Made by a program: the position numbers and the translations under genes. The notes under the pieces were generated by a model that did not search any database, was not told the origin of the DNA, and saw only the letters and a program-made list of their open reading frames with translations. Below, piece by piece: positions 1-8,170 of a stretch of DNA of 39,850 bases. The stretch's first letter is position 1. Each line of letters opens with the position of its first letter. This stretch comes from Phaeodactylibacter sp. (lineage in GTDB: Bacteria; Bacteroidota; Bacteroidia; Chitinophagales; Saprospiraceae): positions 1 to 39,850 of the forward strand of contig JAGFJE010000283.1 in the NCBI GenBank assembly GCA_024103175.1, written 5' to 3'.

Positions 1-276
1 AAGCCGACAATTCCCGATGATATTGATACAGAATTGATCATCGACAGGGAACGAAACCACTTTCTTTTGATGAATGTTGGGTGGAAAGGCAAATCTCCGG
101 TTTATAACACCATCATCCACATCGACATCAAAGACGGCAAAGTCTGGGTACAGCAGGACTGGACGGACGCCGTCATCGTCGACCGCCTCATGGAGAAGGG
201 CGTTCCACAGGAAGACATCGTGCTGGGCTTTCTGGCGCCCTACAAACAGCGGTATTCGGGCTTTCCGGCTTCATAA
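1..276 (+). CDS. xisI: XisI family protein, N-terminus cut by window edge
   Basis: The reading frame is open from base 1 to the TAA at 274-276, so about 91 codons are visible and the true start lies upstream. XisI proteins are usually about 110 residues, so roughly 20 are missing. Family hallmarks are visible: RNHFLLMNVGW, then HIDIKDGKVWVQQDWT, then the C-terminal IVLGFLAPYKQRYSGF. XisI was named for its role in controlling excision of the fdxN element in Anabaena, and it normally sits next to XisH, an endonuclease-like protein. XisH would be expected just left of the window and cannot be seen. In Bacteroidota these pairs are accessory genes whose function is unproven. The gene converges on the TPR gene to its right. 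Family identity is secure; function here is open. Confidence 0.85.
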   Translation, partial: KPTIPDDIDTELIIDRERNHFLLMNVGWKGKSPVYNTIIHIDIKDGKVWVQQDWTDAVIVDRLMEKGVPQEDIVLGFLAPYKQRYSGFPAS

Positions 277-341
277 GCGGGGTTCGGAGTTTGTCCACGC
301 ATTTGAGTAGCCTCCAAACATGCCCTAAAGCAGCGCCGGTA

Positions 342-1238
342 TTATTTCGCACCCCTCCAAACCTTCCTCAGCCAATCCCTTGCCCCCTCTGCCCACAACC
401 AGGCGCGCCAGGCGTAACCGGCATAAATGATCGCCTCTTCCTCACTGTGCAGAGAATAGGTGAAAGGGAATTCTTCGGGAGGATATTCAGCCAATAAATA
501 CCGGGGGACGAACTTATTGTTGCTGATGGCAGATTTCAGCCGGGACACGGATTCAGAAGTATCGCCATTTTTCATAAACAGGTAAAGGGCGTCACTGAAC
601 TCCATCATGGCGGTGCCCTCATCGTATTCTTTCCGGTGCTTTTCGTACTTTGCCAGTTCCTTCTTCTCCAGTAGGGCGGGAAGCAGGACGTAACGGATGC
701 CCTGGTTGTCGCCGGGGTTGAGGCGGAGCATCTCTTCCCATATTTCGATGGCCTTATGGGTTTGCCCCGGGCCGTAGTAGCACTCCGCCAGGCCGGCCAG
801 GCAGCGCATGAAGGGCCGCGTTTCGGGTACGAGCCAGAAGTGGCCCTTGTTCTCTTTCATAAATTGCCCACCGAAGATCCGGCGCCCGATCTCCACTCCT
901 TTTTCTAAGTACTCCTGCCTTTTGTCGTAATAGGAATAACTGTCTCCCAGGTACTCGTAGGCTTCGATGCAGTCCGGATTGAGTTTCAGGGCTTTCTTTG
1001 CCCTTCGCCTGCCCTTATCGACAGGGAGATCCCGGGCTTCCCATACCAGTTGGCTGGCCTTGTCTTCCTCTGTGAGTTCTACGCCCAGCTCGGAAAGGCC
1101 GGGCATAGGCTTGCCGATAAGAGAATCCATCAGTTTCTGTAGCTCCTCGACGGATTGGATATTTTCCTTTTCGATGAGCTTTTGCAGTATTTTGTGAAAT
1201 TTATCTTGCATTGGCGTTATGGATTGTGGTTTGTCCAC
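342..1238 (-). CDS. TPR protein, ST7-like
   Basis: This 298-residue protein has no signal peptide and is probably cytoplasmic. The N-terminal 70 residues are helical and charged. They are followed by tetratricopeptide-like units around residues 75-115 (RRRAKKALKLNPDCIEAYEYLGDSY) and 145-180 (CLAGLAECYYGPGQTHKAIEIWEEML). Next comes the LNPGDNQGIRYVLLPALL stretch typical of bacterial proteins related to the eukaryotic ST7 family. The C-terminus is rich in Trp and Ala. TPR proteins act as protein-interaction scaffolds; no enzymatic motif is visible. It starts 39 bp after the end of the M28 peptidase gene on the same strand, so the two are probably co-transcribed. The ATG at 1238 is the natural start. 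Function unknown. Confidence 0.8.
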   Translation of the reverse strand: MDKPQSITPMQDKFHKILQKLIEKENIQSVEELQKLMDSLIGKPMPGLSELGVELTEEDKASQLVWEARDLPVDKGRRRAKKALKLNPDCIEAYEYLGDSYSYYDKRQEYLEKGVEIGRRIFGGQFMKENKGHFWLVPETRPFMRCLAGLAECYYGPGQTHKAIEIWEEMLRLNPGDNQGIRYVLLPALLEKKELAKYEKHRKEYDEGTAMMEFSDALYLFMKNGDTSESVSRLKSAISNNKFVPRYLLAEYPPEEFPFTYSLHSEEEAIIYAGYAWRAWLWAEGARDWLRKVWRGAK

Positions 1239-1277
1239 TTCAAGGTAAGGGATATTTTTGCCAATGGAAAGATTTAT

Positions 1278-2660
1278 TTAATTTCTCCGGCGCGATATCA
1301 AACTCGTAGGATACACCACCACGCTCTCATTCCCATCCTTTCCAACCGCCGCTACGCCAAAGAGGAAGTTGTCGATGATGATATTCTCCAGGGTATAGGC
1401 CGATACTTTGCCCACAAAGCGCGAATACTGCCATTGCGGGGCGGTGGTCTCCCGCCAGTACACCTTGTAGCCCGCCAGGTTCGGATCGTCCACCATCTCC
1501 CATTCCAGCTGGGTGGAGGGCTCCACGGCCCCGCCGATCATAAGGCCCTGCGGGGGCGGGGGCGCCCAGGCCAGGGCGGCCAGCGTGATGGCGTTGACAG
1601 CGGTGAGCTTAGCAGCATACTCAAAATTGACGCCTTCGATCACATCGCCGTATTCGATTCCATCCTCGGTGCGGAGGTCCTGATGCTGCCGGTGGTAATT
1701 CTCGTGGGTTTCCATAATTCGAACACCGGGGAAGCCCTGGTCGTTAAAAGGACGATGGTGGCCGCCTCTGCCGAAGCGGTCGAGGCGGTAGATCATGATG
1801 GGCTTCAGGTTGTCCATGTACTGTTCTGTCAGGCGGGCGATGTAGCGCGCCAGCTGCCGCGAAGGGCCGTCCACCTCGCCGCCGTAGAAGCGGTTCCAGG
1901 TGCGCAGGCGCTCATCGGCGGTGGCAGGCGTCGGTTCCGAGAATATGCGGAAGGAGGAGTTGTCGATCACGCCGTCGATGCCCTCGATGTTGCCGATCAT
2001 GTCGTTGTTGAGCAGGCCGATGATCTCCCAGCCTTCGGCCTTGGCCACCTCGGCCATGTGCTTGCCGCCGAACAGGCCCTGTTCTTCACCGGAAAGGCCG
2101 GTGTAGATGATGCTGGTGGGAAATTTGTATTTCGTCAGCACCCGCGCCGCTTCGAGGGCGCCCGCCATCCCGGAAGCGTTGTCGTTGGCGCCGGGAGAAT
2201 CCGAAACGCCATCGAGCGGGTCGGAAACGCGGGAATCGATGTCGCCGCTCATGATGACGTAGCGGTTGGGATATTGGCTGCCCCGCTGAACAGCCACCAC
2301 ATTGACCACCCAGGTGTCTTCGGTAAACCGCCGGTTGCCTTCCGCCGGCACCAGGCTGCGTTGGTAGAACACCTCCAGGCAGCCCCCGCAGTCTTTCGAG
2401 ATCCGTTCGAATTCGGCCTTGATCCAGCGGCGGGCGGCGCCGATGCCCCGGGTATCGGAAAGCGTATCGGAGAGCGTATGGCGGGTGCCGAAGCTCACCA
2501 GCCTGCGGATGTCCGCCTCGATGCGTTCGGCGGAAGGCGCCCGGCCGATCTCCAGCAGGCGCGGGTCCATCTGGGGCGGAATATTGGGGCCGCTTTGAGC
2601 CTGCAGCCCATTCAGCTGAGAAAGGGCAAAGAACAAGAGCAATATTCTGAATGGAGGCAT
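1278..2660 (-). CDS. Secreted M28 family zinc peptidase
   Basis: This 460-residue exported protein has a signal peptide (hydrophobic residues 5-20, cleavage near LQAQ). The M28 aminopeptidase fold carries the di-zinc motifs: GDID at 139-142, PGANDNASG with the bridging Asp160, SGEEQG with catalytic Glu192 and ligand Glu193, NND with Asp220, and a late His in the GGHHRPFNDQGFPGVR segment. The first ligand is Asp (DxD) where classical members have His (HxD). The surrounding SGDIDSR looks like a coherent subfamily, so this is not evidence of inactivation. Residues from about 365 form a fibronectin type III-like domain (GYKVYWRET), common in periplasmic or surface peptidases. A possible -7 element TACATTCG lies on this strand at 2682-2689. 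It is likely first in an operon with the TPR gene. Confidence 0.9.
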   Translation of the reverse strand: MPPFRILLLFFALSQLNGLQAQSGPNIPPQMDPRLLEIGRAPSAERIEADIRRLVSFGTRHTLSDTLSDTRGIGAARRWIKAEFERISKDCGGCLEVFYQRSLVPAEGNRRFTEDTWVVNVVAVQRGSQYPNRYVIMSGDIDSRVSDPLDGVSDSPGANDNASGMAGALEAARVLTKYKFPTSIIYTGLSGEEQGLFGGKHMAEVAKAEGWEIIGLLNNDMIGNIEGIDGVIDNSSFRIFSEPTPATADERLRTWNRFYGGEVDGPSRQLARYIARLTEQYMDNLKPIMIYRLDRFGRGGHHRPFNDQGFPGVRIMETHENYHRQHQDLRTEDGIEYGDVIEGVNFEYAAKLTAVNAITLAALAWAPPPPQGLMIGGAVEPSTQLEWEMVDDPNLAGYKVYWRETTAPQWQYSRFVGKVSAYTLENIIIDNFLFGVAAVGKDGNESVVVYPTSLISRRRN

Positions 2661-2825
2661 AGAACAGATCGGTTTGCTTATCGAATGTAAACTGATTTGC
2701 GGAATTATGGTTCAACAACTCCCAGGTAGTGCCGCGGCTTTGCTGACATATATCATTGAAAAAATGCCTCTTTTCCGCGTACTTTTCGAAGAGATTCTTT
2801 CAACTAACCTATAAAACTAATCATT
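2661..2825. promoter_or_regulatory. Divergent promoter region, M28 peptidase / Usp
   Basis: This 165-bp AT-rich spacer lies between the divergent M28 peptidase (-) and universal stress protein (+) genes and must hold both promoters. On the minus strand TACATTCG (2689-2682) resembles the Bacteroidota -7 consensus TAnnTTTG with one change. No clear -7 box is visible on the plus strand. Confidence 0.4.
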
Positions 2826-3761
2826 ATGCCAACCACATCAGAGAAAACCACCGCAAAAGATAAAGCACTACAGCCATTTACCATCGGTAAAGCGGTAGTA
2901 GGCCTTGGTCTCGACCGAGCGGATGAACCTTTGCTTCAATATCTCAATTTCCTGAGCGGGCCGATCCCAATGGAGGGCCTTTCTTTTATCCACGTTATTC
3001 CAAATACCCGGAAAAGGCTTCCCTTGGTTATCGCCCCCGGTGTTGAAGTCAAACGAGAAGACGAAGAAGAAGCCATCCGGGCTTTGAAGGAACGGGTGCA
3101 GCAAGCGCTGCCGGCTGAAGCCGCCGGCAACATGGAGTATTTCATCGATGACGGCTCGCCGCTGGAGAAACTGCTGGCCCTCGTCAAGGAGAAAGAAGCG
3201 GGCCTGCTTGTGCTCGGCCGGAAGGCCGACGCTTACAACCATGGGGTGTTGTCGAAGAACATCATCCGGCAGACGAAAGCCGACGTGCTGGTCATTCCCG
3301 AGAAAGCGAAAACAGAACTGAAAACCATTCTGGTGCCGATCGACTTTTCGGACAACTCGGTGCGCGCCCTGAAAACGGCTCTGTCGATCAAAAAGCAGAT
3401 TGGAGAAGGTGTAAAAATATACGCCATCAATATCTACCAGCGCCCCAACCTGATGGCCTATAAATTGAATATGACACCGGAGCGCTTTGAGCAGAACATT
3501 CAGGAGAACCACGAAAAAGGCTTCGAAAAGTTCATGAACGAAGAGCTGCCCGGGTACCTCGATGAAATAGAACCCATACTCATCTGGAGGGATATGCCGG
3601 ACGTTGCTCACCAGATTATGAACAAAGCCAGAGAGATCGACGCCAACCTGGTAGTGATCGGCTGCAAAGGCCACTCCAAGCTGGAACTGATGCTGCTGGG
3701 TAGTACGACGGAGACGCTTCTCAATATTGACACGAGCATTCCGGCACTGGTGGTCAGCTGA
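2826..3761 (+). CDS. Universal stress protein, two tandem Usp domains
   Basis: This 311-residue cytoplasmic protein is made of two Usp domains, about residues 17-155 and 165-311. The second begins LKTILVPIDFSDNSVRAL and ends with the ATP-binding signature G-2x-G-9x-G-S/T (GCKGH, then GSTTETLL), so this half probably binds ATP. The first half ends VLGRKADAYNHGVLSKNII and lacks the complete glycine signature, so it is probably degenerate, as is usual in tandem Usp proteins. Such proteins are linked to stress survival and stationary phase in many bacteria. The ATG at 2826 is preceded by an AT-rich leader with no strong Shine-Dalgarno. A large inverted repeat follows the stop. Confidence 0.92.
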   Translation: MPTTSEKTTAKDKALQPFTIGKAVVGLGLDRADEPLLQYLNFLSGPIPMEGLSFIHVIPNTRKRLPLVIAPGVEVKREDEEEAIRALKERVQQALPAEAAGNMEYFIDDGSPLEKLLALVKEKEAGLLVLGRKADAYNHGVLSKNIIRQTKADVLVIPEKAKTELKTILVPIDFSDNSVRALKTALSIKKQIGEGVKIYAINIYQRPNLMAYKLNMTPERFEQNIQENHEKGFEKFMNEELPGYLDEIEPILIWRDMPDVAHQIMNKAREIDANLVVIGCKGHSKLELMLLGSTTETLLNIDTSIPALVVS

Positions 3762-3788
3762 TCATCCGGGGCATTTTGGAAATGGTTG

Positions 3789-3862
3789 GAAATGTGTAGA
3801 AATGCATGGAATGTGCCCTTATTCCAGGAATAGTAGTATCTCAATGCATTTCCACGCATTTC
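3789..3862. repeat. Imperfect inverted repeat, 21-nt arms
   Basis: The arms at 3789-3809 and 3842-3862 match at 18 of 21 positions as inverted repeats; both contain GAAATGCAT. They are separated by 32 nt, which itself holds the small palindrome ATTCC-A-GGAAT. The repeat lies 27 bp after the Usp stop and just before the promoter-like TATATTTG at 3883. It may act as a terminator or RNA-processing hairpin for the Usp transcript, although no T-run follows. Confidence 0.6.
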
Positions 3863-3882
3863 AGCCTGTATATTTCTCCCTG

Positions 3883-3890
3883 TATATTTG
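3883..3890 (+). promoter_or_regulatory. Putative -7 element TATATTTG for the aminotransferase gene
   Basis: TATATTTG matches the Bacteroidota -7 consensus TAnnTTTG exactly. It lies 12 bp before the ATG at 3903, so the leader would be very short. No convincing -33 TTTG is seen upstream. Confidence 0.35.
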
Positions 3891-3902
3891 TAATATTGCC
3901 CT

Positions 3903-5015
3903 ATGTCTTATCAAAACGAACTCAACACCAGCCAACGCATCCTCATGGGCCCGGGGCCGAGCGATGTGCACCCACGCGTGCTTAAAGCTATGGCCACCCC
4001 GCTGGTCGGCCACCTGGACCCAGAATTCGTGGCCGTCATGGATGACATCAAGGCCATGGCGCAGCTCACCTTTCAGACGCAGAACCACCTGACCTTTGTG
4101 GTGTCGGCGCCGGGCAGCGCCGGCATGGAAACCTGCCTGGTGAACCTGCTGGAGCCCGGCGATGAAGCGCTTATCTGCATTCACGGTGTATTCGGCGGCC
4201 GCATGGCGGATATTGCGGAGCGCTGCGGGGCAAAAGTAACCCGGGTAGAAGCGCCCTGGGGAGAGCCCGTCCGCCCGGAGCAGGTAAAAGAGGCATTGGA
4301 GAACGGCCGCCCCAAAGTAGTGGCCATCGTGCATGCCGAAACCTCCACCGGCGTATTGCAACCCCTGGAGGAGATCAGCAAAATGGCAAAAGATGCCGGC
4401 GCCCTTTTTCTGGTTGATGCGGTAACCTCCTACTGCGGTACGGAGGTCAAAGTGGATGAATGGGGTATCGATGCGATCTATTCCGGCACCCAGAAGTGCC
4501 TGAGCGCTCCCCCCGGCCTTTCCCCCGTATCCTTCAGCGAGCGGGCGGTGGAGGCCCTGGACGCGCGCAAGACGAAAGTGCAGAGTTGGTTCCTCGACTT
4601 GTCGCTGGTCAAAAGCTACTGGGCGGGCGCCAAGCGGGCTTACCACCATACAGCGCCCGTGTCTTCCATGTTTGCCCTCCGGGAAGCCTACCGCCTGGTG
4701 CTGGAGGAAGGCCTGGAAAACCGCTTCGAGCGCCATCGCCGGAATCACGAATTGCTGAAAAAAGAACTCGAACCGCTGGGCTTTGAATTTCTGGTGAAAC
4801 CAGCTTACCGCCTGCCCATGCTGAATGCTGTAACTGTCCCTCCGGGCGTCGATGAAGCCGCTATGCGAAAGCGCCTGCTGGACGAATACAATATCGAGGT
4901 TGGCGGTGGGCTGGGCAAATACGCGGGTAAGATCTGGAGAATTGGGCTGATGGGAGAAAGCAGCACTCCGAATCACGTGCATTTACTCAGCGCAGCGCTT
5001 CGGGAGATCCTTTAA
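3903..5015 (+). CDS. Class V aminotransferase, alanine/serine-glyoxylate type
   Basis: This 370-residue PLP enzyme belongs to the AGXT / serine-glyoxylate aminotransferase group. The N-terminus has the family signature [13 protein letters not shown] with GHLDPEF, the PLP phosphate and ring region [10 protein letters not shown] near residue 68, the Asp of VDAVTS at 172, and the Schiff-base lysine in [12 protein letters not shown] (Lys198). The C-terminal domain carries [17 protein letters not shown], with the Arg that usually binds the substrate carboxylate. The length equals the family norm. Likely reaction: amino-group transfer between alanine or serine and glyoxylate or pyruvate; the exact donor cannot be decided from sequence. 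It stands alone, with an imperfect palindrome upstream and 300 bp of non-coding DNA downstream. Confidence 0.9.
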   Translation: MSYQNELNTSQRILMGPGPSDVHPRVLKAMATPLVGHLDPEFVAVMDDIKAMAQLTFQTQNHLTFVVSAPGSAGMETCLVNLLEPGDEALICIHGVFGGRMADIAERCGAKVTRVEAPWGEPVRPEQVKEALENGRPKVVAIVHAETSTGVLQPLEEISKMAKDAGALFLVDAVTSYCGTEVKVDEWGIDAIYSGTQKCLSAPPGLSPVSFSERAVEALDARKTKVQSWFLDLSLVKSYWAGAKRAYHHTAPVSSMFALREAYRLVLEEGLENRFERHRRNHELLKKELEPLGFEFLVKPAYRLPMLNAVTVPPGVDEAAMRKRLLDEYNIEVGGGLGKYAGKIWRIGLMGESSTPNHVHLLSAALREIL

Positions 5016-5316
5016 GGGTATATTTGGAGGCCAATCTTTGTACTACGAACATACTCTAACGGAATCGTGCATGGCTTTGTAAAAATTCTTATATTTGCCA
5101 TGCTCGACACCCTTTTTGTCTTACTTGAAGGAATGGACATTGATGAAAACGATTCCTTCTTCTTTTCTTTTCTCCAATCATACCCCGGTATTTTGTGCTG
5201 TCAGCGCTTTGCGCTTCCCCCTGCTTGCTCCAGTTATAAGTGGTTTTTCGAATTTCTCTATTCGAACAAAGCTGCTGAGGAAGGACCATAACTTTTAACC
5301 GATAAAATTTGATACA
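5016..5316 (+). promoter_or_regulatory. 300-bp intergenic leader with two -7-like boxes
   Basis: This spacer precedes the SPOR-like gene. It contains TATATTTG at 5019-5026 and again at 5090-5097, both exact matches to TAnnTTTG. The second would give a 5' leader of about 215 nt. A 74-codon open frame (5067-5291) looks like chance: it has no recognisable protein features. No RNA family was recognised. Confidence 0.35.
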
Positions 5317-5940
5317 ATGAGAATGCTAATCCATCTTTTTATTGCCGCCCTGTTCCTGGCCGTTGCACCATATCAGGTACAGGCGCAAGACCTCACGAAG
5401 GATGAAAAGAAGTACTGGAAGGACCAGGCCAAAGAATACAAACGCAACCCTGCGGCCCTGAAGGAGCTGGTTGAGGAAGCAGAGCAGGCCAGAAAACAAA
5501 AAAGGGAAATGGAACTCAAGCTGACCCAGCTCGAGGCAGACCGGATCTCCAATGAAAACCAGATCAACCAGATGCAACAGGAGATCTCCGACCTCAACAG
5601 CCGCCTGATCGCCGCCCAGAATGCCATCCAGCAGCTCAATGAAGAAAAGGCCGCTATGGCCCCAAGAGGCCCGGATATGTCCGGACTGGTATTCCGGGTG
5701 CAGATCGGCGCTTATGGCAAGACCAATATCCCCGCCAACCTCGACCAGGAAAATGACAATATGGACCTGGAAACGGAAGGCGGCCTGCAGAAGATCCTCA
5801 TCGGCCATTACCGCAGCTACCAGGATGCGGATCAGCTTAAAACCCACATGCAGAAGATCGGGGTGAAAGATGCCTGGGTCGTACCCTACCGCGACGGCGT
5901 GCGCATCACGCTGGCCGAAGCGGGGATTGAGGTAAACTGA
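5317..5940 (+). CDS. Exported coiled-coil protein with SPOR-like C-terminus
   Basis: This 207-residue protein has a signal peptide (MRMLIHLFIAALFLAVAPYQ, cleavage near VQAQ), so it is periplasmic or envelope-associated. Residues about 45-112 form a long charged coiled coil (EQARKQKREMELKLTQLEAD, then further heptads). Residues 124-203 resemble a SPOR-type domain: VFRVQIGAYG at its start, then a degenerate repeat ILIGHYRSYQDADQLKTHM and KDAWVVPYRDG. SPOR domains bind denuded peptidoglycan glycan strands. Homologues in this phylum are often labelled ezrin/radixin/moesin-like because of the coiled coil, which says little about function. The gene converges on the T9SS protein gene across a perfect palindrome. 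Confidence 0.75.
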   Translation: MRMLIHLFIAALFLAVAPYQVQAQDLTKDEKKYWKDQAKEYKRNPAALKELVEEAEQARKQKREMELKLTQLEADRISNENQINQMQQEISDLNSRLIAAQNAIQQLNEEKAAMAPRGPDMSGLVFRVQIGAYGKTNIPANLDQENDNMDLETEGGLQKILIGHYRSYQDADQLKTHMQKIGVKDAWVVPYRDGVRITLAEAGIEVN

Positions 5941-5977
5941 CCGTAAAAGCTTATTACCGGGCAGTTCAAGCCTATTT

Positions 5978-6024
5978 GTGTAATTCTACTTTGTTAACTA
6001 ACAACTAACAAAGTAGAATTACAC
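5978..6024. terminator. Perfect 19-bp inverted repeat between convergent genes
   Basis: Arms 5978-5996 and 6006-6024 are perfect reverse complements (GTGTAATTCTACTTTGTTA) around the 9-nt loop ACTAACAAC. The structure lies 37 bp after the stop of the SPOR-like gene and 45 bp from the stop of the convergent T9SS protein gene. A bidirectional terminator is the natural reading. The stem is AT-rich and has no following T-run, so it is not a textbook intrinsic terminator. Confidence 0.65.
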
Positions 6025-6069
6025 GTATACACATTTTCACAATACAAAAAGTGCCCAGCAGGGCCCGAG

Positions 6070-8013
6070 TTAATGTTTCACCAAAACCCTCCTGGCGGCA
6101 GCTGCCTGCCGCGTAGATATTCTCACCACATACAGGCCATCCGGCAGGTTGCCGGCATCCATCCGCAATTCGCGGGAAGAAGCTTCCATCTTTTCGGCCT
6201 TTATGCGCTGGCCACTGGCCGATAACCATTCTACCTGCATTTCCTCCTCAACAGGGCGGGCGAAGCTCAGGTGTACCTGTTCGCTCGCCGGGTTGGGGTA
6301 AAGGAGGAAGCTGTTGCCGTTGATTTCAGAAACAGATCCGGTTGTCGATTCGGTGGTGAAGGAGAAGGTATCCGAAGGGTTGTCCCCGCATTCGCCGGAA
6401 GTGATAACCCTCCAGTAATAGGTAGTACCCTCAGCCAATTCAATGGGCAACGTAAGGGAATTGCCGGCTACCGCAGACGCATAAACAATCTCCTCCTCAA
6501 AACTCTCGCCGTCAGTTGAGATCTGAATGCGCTTCGGAAGAGAGGCGGCGCCGCCGCCGGGGGTCCAGAAGAAGAAGGGCGTAAGGCTGACATTCTCTTT
6601 GCCATCGGTTGGGGCGCGCAGCACAGCAGGCTCGGGCAGGCCAATGATATGGACGTCTATCCCTGTTTGCCCTTCATTGGCGCCGTCCGTTGCATGGATC
6701 ACAAGGGTAGCGTCTCCCGGCTCGAGGCCCGTTACCGATATATTGAGCACATCTCCGGGGCCGGCGCTGGCATCCACGATTACGTCCAGCGCTTCGGAGC
6801 TGCCCTCCGTCGATAGGGTTACTCCCGAGGGAAGAAAATCTGTTCCTACTTCAATAGAAAATTCAGACGTTGCCCCGATGCAGGCCTCGATGCCGGCCAC
6901 GTTTGCCGTCACGGAAGTATAGGGAGGCGCTTCGATGGGCTCAAAGGCGTAAAATCCATTATTCATGTCGGAGATCAAAGCCCGCCCGGAAGGAAGGACA
7001 AAGACGCCCCAGGCGCCGGCAAAGTATTCAATGTCGGGCCCGTCATACGTATCGTAGTAAGCTACCCGCCGCGGGAAAAGGGGGTTGGACACATCGTATA
7101 CCTGCAGGCCATCGTAGTAGTAGGAAACATAAAGCAGGCCATCCTGGGGGTAAACATTATGGGGGATCTGGCCGTCGAAGGAACGGGCGTTCATAGTGGC
7201 CACTACCCGCATGTCGGAGAGGTCGCCGACATCGACTATTTTGATGTCGCGCCCGTGGGTTTCATCCGCCAGGTAGAAATATTGGCCGTCTTCCGACAAC
7301 CAACCCGAATGGTTGTAGCCCTGTTCAGTATATTCGGTCATGGTGCCCAGCAATTCAGGGTTGGCAGGGTCATTCATATCCATGACGATAAACCCGGCGT
7401 TGCCGGCATTGAGGTAAGCGATATTGTCCCGGACGTAGAGGTCGTGGACATAAGGAAGGGGAACCTCGGCGGTGGGATAGGAAGCCAGCAACTCCGGCTG
7501 CTCCGGATTGGCCAGTGAGAGGATACGCACATTGAAGCCATTTCCGCCAACGGCATAGAGGCGGGCATTGTCTTCATCGATAAAAATATTGTGGGCGGTA
7601 CGAATGAACTCATCCGATTCATATACAACCTCCACCGATTCCGGCAGGCCGCTCATGTCAATAACCTGAAGGGTGCTGGCCCCCTCATCGGCCACGGCGT
7701 AAGCATAGTGCAAATAGGTTTTGACATCCCGGTGCCCGATTGCGCTACCCTGAACGGTAGCAGGGGCGAAGGCCACCGGTTCCAGGATGGATTCCGTGTT
7801 GCTCAGGTCGAAAAAGTGGATGCCCAAGGTAGAGCAGAGTATTCCGACTTCCCTGCCGTTGACAACGGCTCCCCAAACATCGTGATAGGGGTTGTCGAAA
7901 AAGGCGGGCGGGATGTTTTCATCACTCCAGTGGGCGAGCAATGTGGCTTCAATGGGCTGGCCGGCAGCAAACACCGGCATACAAAAGAGCAGGGCGAGTA
8001 GGGAATTTTTCAT
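6070..8013 (-). CDS. T9SS-exported LVIVD-repeat (choice-of-anchor B) protein
   Basis: This 647-residue secreted protein has a signal peptide (MKNSLLALLFCMPVFAAGQ). Residues about 25-360 contain repeated beta-propeller-like units with LVIVD-type strands (VIDMSGLPESVEVVY, FIVMDMNDPANPELLGTM, LQVYDVSNPLFPRRVAYYD), which define the choice-of-anchor B family. Residues about 370-465 look like an Ig/cadherin-like domain and 470-560 like a fibronectin type III domain (TTYYWRVITSGECGD). The last 80 residues are a type A T9SS sorting domain: FLLYPNPASEQVHLSF, then GLYVVRISTRQA and a final VLVKH. The protein is thus predicted to cross the outer membrane by T9SS and be surface-anchored or released. No enzymatic residues are evident. 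TATTTTCG at 8074-8067 on this strand could be its -7 element. Confidence 0.9.
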   Translation of the reverse strand: MKNSLLALLFCMPVFAAGQPIEATLLAHWSDENIPPAFFDNPYHDVWGAVVNGREVGILCSTLGIHFFDLSNTESILEPVAFAPATVQGSAIGHRDVKTYLHYAYAVADEGASTLQVIDMSGLPESVEVVYESDEFIRTAHNIFIDEDNARLYAVGGNGFNVRILSLANPEQPELLASYPTAEVPLPYVHDLYVRDNIAYLNAGNAGFIVMDMNDPANPELLGTMTEYTEQGYNHSGWLSEDGQYFYLADETHGRDIKIVDVGDLSDMRVVATMNARSFDGQIPHNVYPQDGLLYVSYYYDGLQVYDVSNPLFPRRVAYYDTYDGPDIEYFAGAWGVFVLPSGRALISDMNNGFYAFEPIEAPPYTSVTANVAGIEACIGATSEFSIEVGTDFLPSGVTLSTEGSSEALDVIVDASAGPGDVLNISVTGLEPGDATLVIHATDGANEGQTGIDVHIIGLPEPAVLRAPTDGKENVSLTPFFFWTPGGGAASLPKRIQISTDGESFEEEIVYASAVAGNSLTLPIELAEGTTYYWRVITSGECGDNPSDTFSFTTESTTGSVSEINGNSFLLYPNPASEQVHLSFARPVEEEMQVEWLSASGQRIKAEKMEASSRELRMDAGNLPDGLYVVRISTRQAAAARRVLVKH

Positions 8014-8170
8014 AACGGGTGATTTTAGTAGTTGAATAAGGTTTAAACAATAAAGACATTAGCTCCCGAAAATAGATGCATCAGCCCACTCCGCCAAGAA
8101 ATATCTACGAATGGCGGCTTTTTTGATATTGAAAACAAGGAAAGTAATAACCAATGCGGCCAGGGAAATG

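Noticed and set aside
1155..2690. 511-codon open frame on the plus strand
   Set aside because: It is the shadow of the M28 peptidase gene on the opposite strand; its translation is Gly/Ala/Arg/His-biased with no domain, while the minus-strand protein has all family motifs.
5067..5291. 74-codon frame between the aminotransferase and SPOR-like genes
   Set aside because: No recognisable motif, atypical Phe/Ser-rich composition and overlap with a likely promoter and leader.
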